Assembly: GCF_001866055.1 (NCBI RefSeq)
Contig: NZ_MLQS01000017.1
Location: 1,500-65,499, forward strand
DNA from: Anaerobacillus alkalidiazotrophicus
GTDB lineage: Bacteria; Bacillota; Bacilli; Bacillales_H; Anaerobacillaceae
Direction of reading: 5' to 3'
Length of the DNA: 64,000 bases
Part shown: one piece after another, positions 27,108-36,519 of the stretch
How the letters are laid out: every line of letters starts with the position of its first letter
How positions within the stretch are numbered: the first letter of the stretch is position 1
Notes under the pieces: generated by a model
Databases searched by the model: none
Told to the model about the DNA's origin: nothing
What the model saw: the letters and a program-made list of their open reading frames with translations, nothing else
Made by a program: the position numbers and the translations under genes

Positions 27108-29426
27108 GTGTTAAATATAAGTAGTAATTATAAAAAGGTAATATTTATTATGATAGTGGCGTCTATTGTTGCTGTATATTTATTTTTTACTAACTTTACT
27201 CCTTATATTGGAATTAAGCTAAAAATAGAGGAGAATAATTTCTATGTGCAATCAGTAAATGAAATGGGGTGGGGGGCACAAACTGATATTCAGGTTGGAG
27301 ACCAAGTTATTTTAATTAATGATTTACCACTAGAAAATCATTATACAGTAAGAAACTTTTTAAGAATTGAACAAGCAGAAACAATTACTGTATTAAAAGA
27401 TAGTAGTCATAAAACCTATTTAATTAGTAATTCTTTAGAACTAACAAGGCAATATTTGTATTACCTAGTATTTCCTTTTCTTTACTTTCTTTGTAACACC
27501 CTAGTAAGTATTTTTATATTAAAAAGTCAAATACAAAAAAAGAGCTCTATATTATTAATTTGTTTCTTAAAGAATTTAGGTCTTTGCTTCATAAGTGCTA
27601 GTTCATCAGGAAAGCTAGATATAGTAGGAGGAGTTATTTTAAATTTTAGCTTTTTAGTTGCGCCGGTATTATTTTTACATTTTATTTATCATTATCTAAT
27701 AGAAAAAGGGAGATCATGGATTGATAAGAAGATAATTCTTTGGATATATTTTATAAGTTTATCAGCTTTTTTTGTAGACACACTTAATTATTTAGAGATA
27801 ATAGATTATTTTTTTAGTGAGAAATATATCTTATTAATTTCGTTTCTAATTTTAAATTATGTAGTTACGATAACTCTAGTAAAATGCTATCGATTATCCA
27901 AAAAGGATGAAATAAGAGAGCCGATTAGGTGGATGCTAATGGCATTTGTGCTTGCACTTGCTCCATTTATCTTTTTGTATACAATTCCATTTATTCTTAT
28001 AGGAGATACGATTATATCGGGTGTAGTCGCCTCATTATTTATCTTTTTTATACCTACAATTATTTTTTATTTATTGTTGTCAAATAAGCTTTTTCCTATC
28101 AAAGTATATGTAGATCAATTTAAATATTATTCTTCTATTTTATTGTTTCCGACAATTGCTTTTACATACATCATTAAAGCTTATTATTCCAATGGTTATA
28201 CACTTATTACAATTACCCGTACATTTTTACTAATATACGTTTTGTTGTTTTTATTTTTGGTGTTAAAGAATTACATAGATAGAAAATTACGGGCAGTATT
28301 ATTTGTAGAAAGAGAACAATATCAAAAAAGCATTTACCGTTATAGTGAGTCAATTAAACGAGAAAATAAGGTGAGTGGTGTATTAAACAGTATTGAAAGA
28401 GAAGTGAAAGAAGTATTAAAAGTAAAGTTTATCAGTTACATTCAAGTTTCTAAAAAAGGAAATTTTATTTGTGCTGACACTGAAAATCAATTTATAGAAG
28501 GTGCTTTTGCTAAAAAAATCAATTCTCAAGTTTTAAATGTTGGGAAAATCATTGAACATAAAGAGTATTTCTTTCTTGTTATTGGTGAGCGCCAAAATTA
28601 TTATTACTGTTTAATAGTAAAAAAATTAATCAACATACCTTTAAGTAAAGAGCAACAAGATTGGTTAGAGGTACTAGCCTATTACACGAGTATTTCAATA
28701 GAAAACATGATTAAAATTGAAGAACTACTAAAAAAATTAGAAAGTGTAGAAGCTGATCAAATGGTCGCAAATAAATCAAACTGGCTAAATCGATTAATGG
28801 TTAACTGGTCAGAAAAAGAAAGAAAGCAATTAGCTATGGATATCCATGATACGATCCTTCAAGATCTGATTGTTCATAAGAGGAAAGTTGAAGAGATAAA
28901 ACGATTAGCTAAGGATAAGCCACTTATTCTAGAAAGTAGAATAGAAGAATTGGAAGAAGATGTTTTAGATATGATGTACACTATTCGCGAGACATGCCAC
29001 GAGTTATCACCGCCACTTTTGGCAAAGTTAGGTCTCAAACACGCCTTGCAGGATTTAGAAGTGAAATTTAATTTGCTTTCTACTAGTAAATTAGTTTTCA
29101 AGATTGAAGGAGATAACCAAAGTCTTCAGTTAAAAAATGATTACGAGTTAGCTGTTTTTCGTAGCGTTCAAGAATTATTAAATAACGCTATTAAGCATGC
29201 TAAAGCAACTGAAGTAACTATTTTGGTTAAAATAAGTGATCAAACTTTGGAAATATACTATCAAGATAATGGAATAGGTACAGATCTTTCTACCCAAAAT
29301 AAAAATCAAAAAAATATGGGGCTAATAGGTATGAAAGGTCGTGTTCATAGTTTTGGCGGAGAAATAAAGCTTACATCGAATCCAGGTAAGGGGATGAAAG
29401 TTCAAATCGTTATACCATTAAAATAA
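27108..29426 (+). CDS. comP: Sensor histidine kinase ComP
   Basis: Membrane receptor kinase for the ComX pheromone. The 772 residues start with a membrane helix and an extracytoplasmic PDZ-like part (VGDQVILINDLPLENHYTV, about 65-85). Several transmembrane helices follow (about 105-390), then a linker and a HisKA_3/HATPase_c module. The phospho-accepting His is in MDIHDTILQDLI, and ATP-binding boxes are AIKHAKATEVTI and MGLIGMKGRVHSFGGE. GTG start with GGAGGTGAT eight bases upstream inside comX. It pairs with the ComA response regulator downstream. Confidence 0.93.
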   Translation: MLNISSNYKKVIFIMIVASIVAVYLFFTNFTPYIGIKLKIEENNFYVQSVNEMGWGAQTDIQVGDQVILINDLPLENHYTVRNFLRIEQAETITVLKDSSHKTYLISNSLELTRQYLYYLVFPFLYFLCNTLVSIFILKSQIQKKSSILLICFLKNLGLCFISASSSGKLDIVGGVILNFSFLVAPVLFLHFIYHYLIEKGRSWIDKKIILWIYFISLSAFFVDTLNYLEIIDYFFSEKYILLISFLILNYVVTITLVKCYRLSKKDEIREPIRWMLMAFVLALAPFIFLYTIPFILIGDTIISGVVASLFIFFIPTIIFYLLLSNKLFPIKVYVDQFKYYSSILLFPTIAFTYIIKAYYSNGYTLITITRTFLLIYVLLFLFLVLKNYIDRKLRAVLFVEREQYQKSIYRYSESIKRENKVSGVLNSIEREVKEVLKVKFISYIQVSKKGNFICADTENQFIEGAFAKKINSQVLNVGKIIEHKEYFFLVIGERQNYYYCLIVKKLINIPLSKEQQDWLEVLAYYTSISIENMIKIEELLKKLESVEADQMVANKSNWLNRLMVNWSEKERKQLAMDIHDTILQDLIVHKRKVEEIKRLAKDKPLILESRIEELEEDVLDMMYTIRETCHELSPPLLAKLGLKHALQDLEVKFNLLSTSKLVFKIEGDNQSLQLKNDYELAVFRSVQELLNNAIKHAKATEVTILVKISDQTLEIYYQDNGIGTDLSTQNKNQKNMGLIGMKGRVHSFGGEIKLTSNPGKGMKVQIVIPLK

Positions 29427-29448
29427 GTAGCTAAAAGCAGGTGATAGT

Positions 29449-30093
29449 TTGATTAATATTCTTATTGTAGATGATCATTCCATAGTGGGAGAAGGTACAA
29501 AAACTATATTATCAAGTGAAACCGACTTTAATGTCGAGTTCCATGGTTCAAGTTTAGAAATAATGAGTTTATTGAAAGTAAAAAAACATGATGTTTATTT
29601 AATAGATTTTGAAATGCCTGAATTAAATGGTTTAGAATTAACAAAGGAAATTTTGAACGTTCATCAAGATGCGAAGATTATTATTTTTACAGGTTATGAA
29701 ATTACTTGTTATTTTAACCATCTAGTTGAAGTCGGCGTTTCTGCCTTTATAAGCAAGTCATCCTCTAAAGAACAGCTTATTCGTACAATCAGAGATGTGA
29801 TCAATCATCAATCCGTTATTCCTACTGAGATATTACATCAACTTCGAAGGACCGAATCTAAACTTTGCTTCGAAAACGGTACCAAAATTTCATTTTCTCT
29901 AAAAGAAGAAGAAATTGTGATAAAGATCTCCAAAGGACTAACAAACGAACAAATAGCGAAGGAATTATTTACGAGTAGTAGGACTGTAGAAAGACATTTA
30001 AGAGAGATTTTCAAGAAATTAAATGTTAGTTCCAGAGTTGATGTTGTTGAAAAAGGACGTAAGCTAGGGTTAATACCAGAGGTTTTGATTTGA
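29449..30093 (+). CDS. comA: Response regulator ComA
   Basis: NarL/LuxR-type response regulator of 214 residues that ComP phosphorylates. The receiver domain has acidic pocket DDH (8-10), the phospho-acceptor Asp in VYLIDFEMPELNGLEL and a conserved Lys in AFISKSSSKEQL. The C-terminal HTH is KGLTNEQIAKELFTSSRTVERHLREI. In B. subtilis ComA~P activates surfactin, competence and pheromone-linked genes. Here it ends the comQXPA set, followed by a terminator, and the peptide-maturation cluster starts 530 bp downstream. Start TTG with GGTGAT upstream. Confidence 0.93.
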   Translation: MINILIVDDHSIVGEGTKTILSSETDFNVEFHGSSLEIMSLLKVKKHDVYLIDFEMPELNGLELTKEILNVHQDAKIIIFTGYEITCYFNHLVEVGVSAFISKSSSKEQLIRTIRDVINHQSVIPTEILHQLRRTESKLCFENGTKISFSLKEEEIVIKISKGLTNEQIAKELFTSSRTVERHLREIFKKLNVSSRVDVVEKGRKLGLIPEVLI

Positions 30094-30099
30094 TCATAG

Positions 30100-30128
30100 G
30101 ATGCTCTCGATTTGAGGGCATCTTTTTG
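30100..30128 (+). terminator. Terminator of comQXPA
   Basis: GATGCTCTC / GAGGGCATC stem with GATTT loop and TTTTT tail. Confidence 0.88.
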
Positions 30129-30625
30129 ACGTCCATCAAAAATTTCATTTTCTATACAATTAACTTAGCATTCCAATTAGTCTAGTAAAAATAAAGTTAG
30201 TGACCGACAAAACTTGGTGAAACTCCGCCAAAAATGGCGGAACCGCGCCACATTTTGTCGGTTACTTTTTTACCAAGATATAGTAGGATAATTGGTAAGA
30301 GTTAGGAATTGATAATCTGTTAAATTAGACAAAGTTGGAACGAAATTCAAATGCTATTTTATAAAAAGTACCCTTATGTAAAACAACACGATGCTTCTGA
30401 CTATGACGCTTAGTTACAGTAAAAACAGTAATTGTGTGAACAAGAAAAAATCGGTACCGTTACGTTTGGTGTATAGTTAAGTGGATATTCGAAGAATTCA
30501 AAAAAAACGCTCCTGTTAATAAATAATTTCAATATAATGTAAAATGAAATCAAAGAATTTATGATAAAGACTAATAAATTGATTTAGTGACTATTTAACT
30601 ACTACAAAAATGGGGGTAGGTTTAA
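30129..30625. other. Intergenic leader before the peptide cluster
   Basis: About 500 bp with one repeat-C copy near 30.2 kb and otherwise no recognised gene. It should contain the promoter of the peptide cluster, and any ComA site. I saw no clear TTGCGG-type ComA box; a palindrome CGGTACCG at about 30452 is the only obvious dyad. Confidence 0.45.
30199..30275. repeat. Structured repeat family C, copy 1
   Basis: Outer arms ACCGACAAAA / TTTTGTCGGT enclose CTCCGCCA-AAAATGGCGGA. The downstream flank (TTTTTTACCAAGATATAGTAGGATAATT...GTAAGAGTT) is also shared with the copy at 43.5 kb. Other copies lie at 39.9 and 44.6 kb. Confidence 0.75.
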
Positions 30626-31435
30626 ATGAATATGAAAACTAAAGAAATACTTGAATACAAGAAAAACATTGAATCTAAAATAGAAAAAAAATATAAGAGT
30701 TTAAGCAAGATGCTGAATATAGAAATTAAACAAAGAATTGATGGTAGGTATTTATTATTGCCTTACGCAATTAATGAAATATTCGAAGTTACAGATGAGC
30801 AATTAACTATATTAGAAGAAATAGCAGGTTTGTTTTTAGATCATATTAGTTCAATTGATATGGTAATAGATAGAGAAAGTAATGATATGACTTTCCTATC
30901 TGTAAAATACTTTTTAATATATGAAATAATAAATTCGTTCAGAAAGTTAAATCTGTCACAATCATTTTTTGAGGAATTAGTACAAGACGCTGCAGAATAC
31001 ATTTTTTCAATTAACAGAGTAAATTTTCCTATCGGAAGTGATAGTCTATATGAAAGAGTGGCAAGAGGAAAACTGAAAATGGTGAATTGTATTATACGTG
31101 CTATGAATGAATTAACCAGCAATATAACATCATATTCATTATTCGAAATAAGCCAATATTTCTCAAATATTTGTTTACTGGAGCAATTATTTGATGACTT
31201 ACGTGACATTGATGAAGATTTAAAAAGTAAACAATATAATTATTTTAATTCTCAAACAGATGACAGAGATAATATTGCGTATAAATTGTGCGAAAAAATA
31301 ATTAGTTTGTCGGAAGTTATTAATAAAAATAGCTCTAGTGAGTTTGAATTACTAAATAAAATTTTCTTAGATGATAATTTAATTAAGGTTAAAACCATTA
31401 GAGATAAGATAGAAGAAAAGAAAGTAATGATATAA
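30626..31435 (+). CDS. Isoprenoid-synthase-like protein of the peptide cluster
   Basis: 269-residue mostly helical protein, first gene of the peptide-maturation cluster. A segment LLEQLFDDLRDIDEDLKSKQ (185-202) carries a DDxxD-like metal motif followed by YNYF, the pattern seen in class I isoprenoid enzymes. An earlier Asp pair, LDHISSID (71-78), could be the first metal site. Overall similarity is weak and I cannot name a family. It is not a duplicate of comQ. Possible roles are prenylation of the Trp-bearing precursors, a terpene side product, or a fold reused for peptide binding. GTAGG precedes the ATG. Confidence 0.6.
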   Translation: MNMKTKEILEYKKNIESKIEKKYKSLSKMLNIEIKQRIDGRYLLLPYAINEIFEVTDEQLTILEEIAGLFLDHISSIDMVIDRESNDMTFLSVKYFLIYEIINSFRKLNLSQSFFEELVQDAAEYIFSINRVNFPIGSDSLYERVARGKLKMVNCIIRAMNELTSNITSYSLFEISQYFSNICLLEQLFDDLRDIDEDLKSKQYNYFNSQTDDRDNIAYKLCEKIISLSEVINKNSSSEFELLNKIFLDDNLIKVKTIRDKIEEKKVMI

Positions 31436-31492
31436 AAAATCTAATTTTAATTACTATATAAATACTTTTTTGTATGTTAGGGAGATAAAATT

Positions 31493-32836
31493 ATGTTAAT
31501 TGTTTCAAATTATACTATATTTTCAACAATGAATTGTAAAAATAAATATATTGTGCATGGATATACGGGAAGTGTTGATTTATTAGAGGAAAATGTCTAT
31601 AGCAAACTATTACAAATTTCAAAAATGAAGAAAGAAAAACAAGAAACGCTTCTGAGTTCGCTAAAGGATATTGATACCTTAATTGAAAGGGGCTATGTTG
31701 TTTCAAGTTATAAAGATGAAGAAAAATATTATAGGATAGCAAACCATTTATATGAAAGTAGATCAATGATTACATCAATTGTGATTGTACCGTCAATGGG
31801 GTGTAATTTTAGGTGCTCTTACTGTTTTGAACTAACAGACTTAGATATGGCCCCGATGAAAAAAATGGAATTAAGTGTAATTGATTCTACTTTTAAATAT
31901 ATTGACAAACTAGAAACAATTAAACAAATAACACTATTCGGTGGAGAGCCACTAGAAAAAGATAACTATAGTATTGTTGATTATATAGTGAATGAAGGCA
32001 AAAAAAGAAATATACAAGTTAATGCGGTAACTAATGGATATGATTTAGATAGCTACATAGAAATATTTAAAAATAATGTGAATTTTGATTCCATCCAAGT
32101 TACTTTAGATGGAACTAGAGAAAGACATGATTTATTAAGGTATTTGAAAAATGGGTCAGGAACGTTTAACAAGATAATTAAAAATATTCAAATGCTAATT
32201 AAAGAAATACCTAAACTAAATATTACAATTAGAGTAAATCTATCAATAGAAAACGAAAGCGATTATATAGCTTTAAAAGAATATTTAAAAGCCAAAGAAA
32301 TTCTATCTGATTGTACCAATGTAAGTATTTACAATAAATGTCTACATACAGCTTACATTAATACTAAAAAAAAGTATATGGATAAAGATATTACAAAGAA
32401 TGATGATATAAAACACGATAATCTAACATATAAGTTGCATAGATCACAAATAAAAGATTTACTAGGTAGAAATAGCATTCCATTTCGAACATCAGTCTGT
32501 GGTGCAACTGGAAATATGTTAGTCGTCACACCTAATAAGAATTTGTTTGCATGTTGGGAACAAATCCAAAATAATAACAAATCAATAGGTAAGATAAGTT
32601 TAGAAAAAGATAATAGGATACAGTTTAATGAAAAATATTTAAACTGGAAAAAAAGACATGTTCATATGTTGAAAAATTGTAGCAAGTGTAAATATAGTTT
32701 GTTCTGTGGTGGAGGTTGTCCGAATCATTCTGAAATAGTAAATAATGATATGTTTCAAAGTTACTGTCAAGATTCAAAGATTATGATTCATAAAAGTTTT
32801 GACGAAGCTATTGGAGAAAAAATTAATGAATGTTAA
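31493..32836 (+). CDS. Radical SAM/SPASM peptide maturase
   Basis: 447-residue radical SAM enzyme that probably installs a thioether or carbon crosslink in the precursors encoded downstream. The [4Fe-4S]-SAM motif is CNFRCSYC (Cys104, 108, 111) and the SAM site includes FGGEPL (149-154). An N-terminal region of about 90 residues resembles precursor-binding extensions. The C-terminal SPASM part has Cys336, 354, 396, 399, 405, 409 and 425 (CSKCKYSLFCGGGCPNHSE), enough for two auxiliary clusters. The YydG epimerase lacks SPASM, so chemistry likely differs. GGGAG precedes the start; the next gene overlaps. Confidence 0.9.
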   Translation: MLIVSNYTIFSTMNCKNKYIVHGYTGSVDLLEENVYSKLLQISKMKKEKQETLLSSLKDIDTLIERGYVVSSYKDEEKYYRIANHLYESRSMITSIVIVPSMGCNFRCSYCFELTDLDMAPMKKMELSVIDSTFKYIDKLETIKQITLFGGEPLEKDNYSIVDYIVNEGKKRNIQVNAVTNGYDLDSYIEIFKNNVNFDSIQVTLDGTRERHDLLRYLKNGSGTFNKIIKNIQMLIKEIPKLNITIRVNLSIENESDYIALKEYLKAKEILSDCTNVSIYNKCLHTAYINTKKKYMDKDITKNDDIKHDNLTYKLHRSQIKDLLGRNSIPFRTSVCGATGNMLVVTPNKNLFACWEQIQNNNKSIGKISLEKDNRIQFNEKYLNWKKRHVHMLKNCSKCKYSLFCGGGCPNHSEIVNNDMFQSYCQDSKIMIHKSFDEAIGEKINEC

Positions 32837-33869
32837 TACGTTAGTAACTGATAAAAATCCCTCAATAAAAATAGCAGAATTTGATTATAACGGAAAGCAA
32901 AAAAAAATTGTTGCATACTCTAAGAAGTACAACAATGCAATATTATTAAATAAAGAGATTCCTATAGAAGTACTATTACAAAAAGAGGATAAATACTTTA
33001 ATTTTAAAAAAGAAAAAACAATCTTTTTTAAAAAAATAATAGGGAGCAGTTGGGATTTTAGTTTTTTAAAATACTTTGAGTTTCTTTTAACTAAAACAGG
33101 AAAAATATTTTGTTTTTTTCTCTTATTTCCTTGTATTTTGACGTTTTCACTTATTAAATTTATTTCTCAACAAAGTAAATTATATAGTAATTTTTTTGAT
33201 ACAAATAGCCTTTTAGTGATTATTCTATTTTGCATATGTTTACTAATACAAACTATTTTTCATGAATTTGGACATTTAACTGCAATGAAAAAAAACAAAC
33301 TTAGTTTGAGTGGGGTAGGTGTAGGAATATATTTAACATCGGTAGTATTATTTGTTCCAATGTATGAAAGTTGGTTATTAAAAAGAAAACAAAGACTGGA
33401 AATAGATATAGCGGGAATTATTTTTCAACTTTATTTTATCTTTATAGTATTAATGGTTAATTTATTTATTAAAAGTGAACTGGTTAACATATATATATTA
33501 TTTTCTACTATGATACTATTAAATAACTTTAATCCATTCTTAAAATATGATGGTTATTGGATATTATCTGACCACCTTGGTGTTTACAATTTACACAAAT
33601 GGATAAGAATATCTATCAAAAATATGTTCACTAATAGTGAAGAATTAACAGCAGTATTTTATAAGCATACAATCATAAAAATTAAATGTTACTCTTTAAT
33701 TACAAGTATTTTTTTAGTGTTTTTCCTATTTATGCTATTTAGGATTAATGTTACAAATATAACAGAATTAATAGTTGAAGCAAATATTTTCAGGCTTTTT
33801 TACACTGTTTTTATCGCCTATTTTACATTGCTTGCATTTAAGTCAATTATTCGTGTTTTATGGAGGTAG
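32826..33869 (+). CDS. M50-type membrane metalloprotease-like protein
   Basis: 347-residue polytopic membrane protein with HEFGH (146-150) in a hydrophobic segment and NPFLKYDGYW (236-245), the zinc-binding and catalytic Asp regions of site-2-protease-like M50 proteins. YydH of the B. subtilis epipeptide locus and SkfC-type proteins occupy similar positions. It could cleave the leader or act in immunity. ATG 32826 is chosen since GGAG lies nine bases upstream; it overlaps the maturase end by 11 bp. About six hydrophobic segments. Protease activity itself is inferred from motifs. Confidence 0.85.
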   Translation: MNVNTLVTDKNPSIKIAEFDYNGKQKKIVAYSKKYNNAILLNKEIPIEVLLQKEDKYFNFKKEKTIFFKKIIGSSWDFSFLKYFEFLLTKTGKIFCFFLLFPCILTFSLIKFISQQSKLYSNFFDTNSLLVIILFCICLLIQTIFHEFGHLTAMKKNKLSLSGVGVGIYLTSVVLFVPMYESWLLKRKQRLEIDIAGIIFQLYFIFIVLMVNLFIKSELVNIYILFSTMILLNNFNPFLKYDGYWILSDHLGVYNLHKWIRISIKNMFTNSEELTAVFYKHTIIKIKCYSLITSIFLVFFLFMLFRINVTNITELIVEANIFRLFYTVFIAYFTLLAFKSIIRVLWR

Positions 33870-33872
33870 ATT

Positions 33873-35780
33873 ATGAGGATAAAGGTACATAATTTAAAAG
33901 AAATAAAAGATAAAAGAGAAGTTTTTTCTAATGTGGATTTTGAAATAAAAGAAAACTCCCTATTTTGTATTACTGGACGATCGGGAGTAGGTAAAACTAC
34001 ATTATTTTTTTCAATGATGGGTTTAAGTAAAACTACAAGTGGTGAAATATATTATGGTAATTATTCGTTCCACGAGTTATCTGATAAAGAAAAGGAGGCA
34101 TTTAGACAAAAGTTTTTCGGTTTTGTACCACAGCAGCACTTATTAATAGAAGAATTTAGTGTTTATCAAAATGTCACTATACCATTAAGGTTTTCTGATA
34201 TGTCAAAGAAAGAAAAACAAAATAAAGTTAAAGAAGTATTAATTCAAGTAGGTTTAGAAGGATATGAAACAAAAAAAGTATCAAAATTATCAATTGGAGA
34301 AAAGCAGAGGGTTGCTATAGCAAGAGCAATTATCCATAGTCCTAAGATAATATTTGCTGACGAACCAACTGCATCTGTAGATAGACATAATCGTGAAAAA
34401 ATATTAAATATTTTTAAAGAACTAGTGAATAAAGGTACAACAGTAATTATTATTACCCATGACCGTTATGTTGAAGAACAATGCAATATAATCTATAACT
34501 TAGAAACAAGAGAAATAACTCAAAATGATAATAATGGATTCACATCACTTATAAAGGAGATTAGTCGTCCAAATAAGAAAAAAAATAACTATTTTTCAGG
34601 TTTGATTTACTCGTTTCACCATTTTCAAAATAGTAAAGCACGAAACATACTTTTGATCTTTACCATTTTAATTTCATTAGTATTAACATTCTTCATTCAA
34701 GCGGTGAATAGAGGTTTGTTAAATAATTATTCAGAGTTTATCAATGAAACAAGTAATAGAACCTTAGTTATAATTGATCAACAAAATAGAGATATAGATG
34801 ATATAAAGAATATTACTAATGAAACATTACATAAAGCGGGAAATAAGATAGAAAAAATTGAGGAAATTGGTGTATCCCAACAGTTTATTAAAATAGAGTT
34901 TAATGGCAAAACACATAACCCTCTTAATTTTTATAATAATTATTTACAAGAATACCCAGAAACTGTAACTTCATTACCTTATAATAACCCTAACAACGTA
35001 ATTTTAGGTACTGAGAAAATAAATAGAAACGGAGTTATTATTCCAGAAACACTTGCAAAACAACTAACTGAACAAGGGGATTTAACAAATATAATTGGTG
35101 AAAGTATTACCCTTAAAATTCCTACTAATGTTGAGTTAAAATCAATAACTTTTGAGATTCAGGGTATTTTAGAATCGGATGGAAATTCAACTAATTATCC
35201 AATTTTCATTTCAAAACAGCGATATAACTCACTCAGTGATGAACTTAAAAGGGATAAGATTTACTTGGTGGACATGTTTGAAGAGGTAACTCAAGAAGAT
35301 GTATTTAGTCTTGCAGTTGAAGCAAATATAACTGCCAATAATCCAGCTATTTCCCTTTCGAACTTTCTAAATACTGTAAATGCTGTAAAAATGTTAATGG
35401 TGTTTTTAACTTCCGCATTTATATTGGTTACTCTTACATTTACTTCTCTCTTATCTTATATAAATGTAGTTCAAAGGAAATCAGAATTTGCTATTTTTTC
35501 AATTTTTGGATTCAGTAAATTTAAAAATGCACAAATCTTTTTATTTGAATACTTTTTAGTTTTTTTAGTTGCAGGCCTAACTTCAGTTTTATTATTTAAC
35601 TTCCTAATAGATCCAATAAATATATTATTTGAACAACAAAGCAATTTAAAAGAAGTTTTAAAAATGAATAGTTTAGATTACTTAATAGGTTTATCAACGT
35701 TTTTATTGTTCTTTGCTATAGTTTTAATAATACCTCTATACAAAATAGTAACAAATAGTGTATATAAAAATTTGCAATAA
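33873..35780 (+). CDS. Fused ABC ATPase-FtsX permease (MacB-like exporter)
   Basis: 635-residue half-transporter. Residues 1-215 form an ATPase: Walker A GRSGVGKTT (35-43), signature KLSIGEKQRVAIARA (138-152), Walker B IIFADEPTASVD (159-170) and His in ITHDR. A membrane helix near 255-275, a large extracytoplasmic domain (about 280-510) and three C-terminal helices (about 520-630) match the MacB/FtsX layout. It probably exports or gives immunity to the modified peptide. It starts three bases after the M50 gene, so is in the same operon, and the precursors follow 56 bp later. Confidence 0.9.
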   Translation: MRIKVHNLKEIKDKREVFSNVDFEIKENSLFCITGRSGVGKTTLFFSMMGLSKTTSGEIYYGNYSFHELSDKEKEAFRQKFFGFVPQQHLLIEEFSVYQNVTIPLRFSDMSKKEKQNKVKEVLIQVGLEGYETKKVSKLSIGEKQRVAIARAIIHSPKIIFADEPTASVDRHNREKILNIFKELVNKGTTVIIITHDRYVEEQCNIIYNLETREITQNDNNGFTSLIKEISRPNKKKNNYFSGLIYSFHHFQNSKARNILLIFTILISLVLTFFIQAVNRGLLNNYSEFINETSNRTLVIIDQQNRDIDDIKNITNETLHKAGNKIEKIEEIGVSQQFIKIEFNGKTHNPLNFYNNYLQEYPETVTSLPYNNPNNVILGTEKINRNGVIIPETLAKQLTEQGDLTNIIGESITLKIPTNVELKSITFEIQGILESDGNSTNYPIFISKQRYNSLSDELKRDKIYLVDMFEEVTQEDVFSLAVEANITANNPAISLSNFLNTVNAVKMLMVFLTSAFILVTLTFTSLLSYINVVQRKSEFAIFSIFGFSKFKNAQIFLFEYFLVFLVAGLTSVLLFNFLIDPINILFEQQSNLKEVLKMNSLDYLIGLSTFLLFFAIVLIIPLYKIVTNSVYKNLQ

Positions 35781-35836
35781 AATAGAACCCTCAAAAGGAA
35801 AGGTTATTTCAAAAACTGCTGAAAGGAGAATCTACA

Positions 35837-35971
35837 ATGTTACCATTGAATGAACTCAGTGAAGTATTAGATGAATTAGAGAATAAAGAACTTTTATCGT
35901 GTAGTTGGAATGCTTGTCCAATAAATCATGGGAACTGCTTTGTTGTAACATGTAGTTTTGACATATCATGA
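35837..35971 (+). CDS. Putative RiPP precursor peptide 1
   Basis: 44-residue peptide with AAGGAGA upstream. The acidic leader LNELSEVLDELENKELLS resembles that of the other precursors. The core is CSWNACPIN followed by HGNCFVVTCSFDIS, with four Cys and one Trp. It is the longest core in the set. It overlaps precursor 2 (ATGA). Position directly after the ABC gene and shared leader support a substrate for the radical SAM maturase. Not detected as a large ORF because of its length. Confidence 0.8.
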   Translation: MLPLNELSEVLDELENKELLSCSWNACPINHGNCFVVTCSFDIS

Positions 35972-36099
35972 GATCGTTAAATTCCGTCATTGATATAGAA
36001 GAACTAGAAGACAGAGAAGAGTTGGGCTGTTGGGTTAATATTTGCGGTATTAATCGTAGTGTATTACCTATCATGATTTGCAAAATCAATTTTATTTAA
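35968..36099 (+). CDS. Putative RiPP precursor peptide 2
   Basis: 43-residue peptide whose ATG overlaps the stop codon of precursor 1, with no good ribosome binding site of its own, so it depends on coupling. Leader SVIDIEELEDREELG precedes core CWVNICGIN and a hydrophobic tail with a third Cys (MICKINFI). Alignment on the Cys and Asn residues shows Trp shifted by one compared with the other precursors, which may change the crosslink. Confidence 0.78.
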   Translation: MRSLNSVIDIEELEDREELGCWVNICGINRSVLPIMICKINFI

Positions 36100-36250
36100 T
36101 TGATAGGATAACTATGTTTTTTTAGGAAGATTAATTTCTTCTAAATTTCCCCATGTAGGTCAACTCAAATTTAATATGTTTTAAACTATATTAGCGCCTT
36201 TTGAGGAAGAGAAATAACCTGCTAAGAAAGAAAGGGGGAAATCTGAGGCC

Positions 36251-36340
36251 GATCAGCTAATTGTAAGTGTAGTGGAATTAGAAGAAAAATTAGAATTTGG
36301 TTGTGGTTAGAATAATTGCAGAGTTAATCTAATAGCATAA
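36251..36340 (+). pseudogene. Decayed RiPP precursor
   Basis: In frame it encodes ADQLIVSVVELEEKLEFGCG, a TAG where the other copies have TGG (Trp), then NNCRVNLIA before TAA. The leader aligns with the next two precursors, but no start codon is present upstream. It is therefore a dead copy of the precursor family, and shows that the Trp codon was the one lost. Confidence 0.8.
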
Positions 36341-36374
36341 TAAGCTTTAAAGATGGAGAGGAGAGCAAAAAAAT

Positions 36375-36485
36375 ATGAAAAATTTAAATCAGACTGATGA
36401 ACTAATTAAGTGTGTAGAAGAACTTGAAGAAAAATTAGAATTTGGTTGCGGTTGGAATACTTGCGGAGCTAATTTAACATTATAA
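36375..36485 (+). CDS. Putative RiPP precursor peptide 3
   Basis: 36-residue peptide, GGAGAGGAGAG upstream of the ATG. Leader NQTDELIKCVEELEEKLEFG is followed by core CGWNTCGANLTL. It is nearly identical to the next peptide over the first 31 residues, and the DNA repeats with a spacing of 145 bp. Two core Cys flank the Trp-Asn pair; an extra Cys13 sits in the leader. Confidence 0.82.
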   Translation: MKNLNQTDELIKCVEELEEKLEFGCGWNTCGANLTL

Positions 36486-36519
36486 TAAGCTTTAAAAAGT
36501 GAGAGGGGAGGAAATAAAT

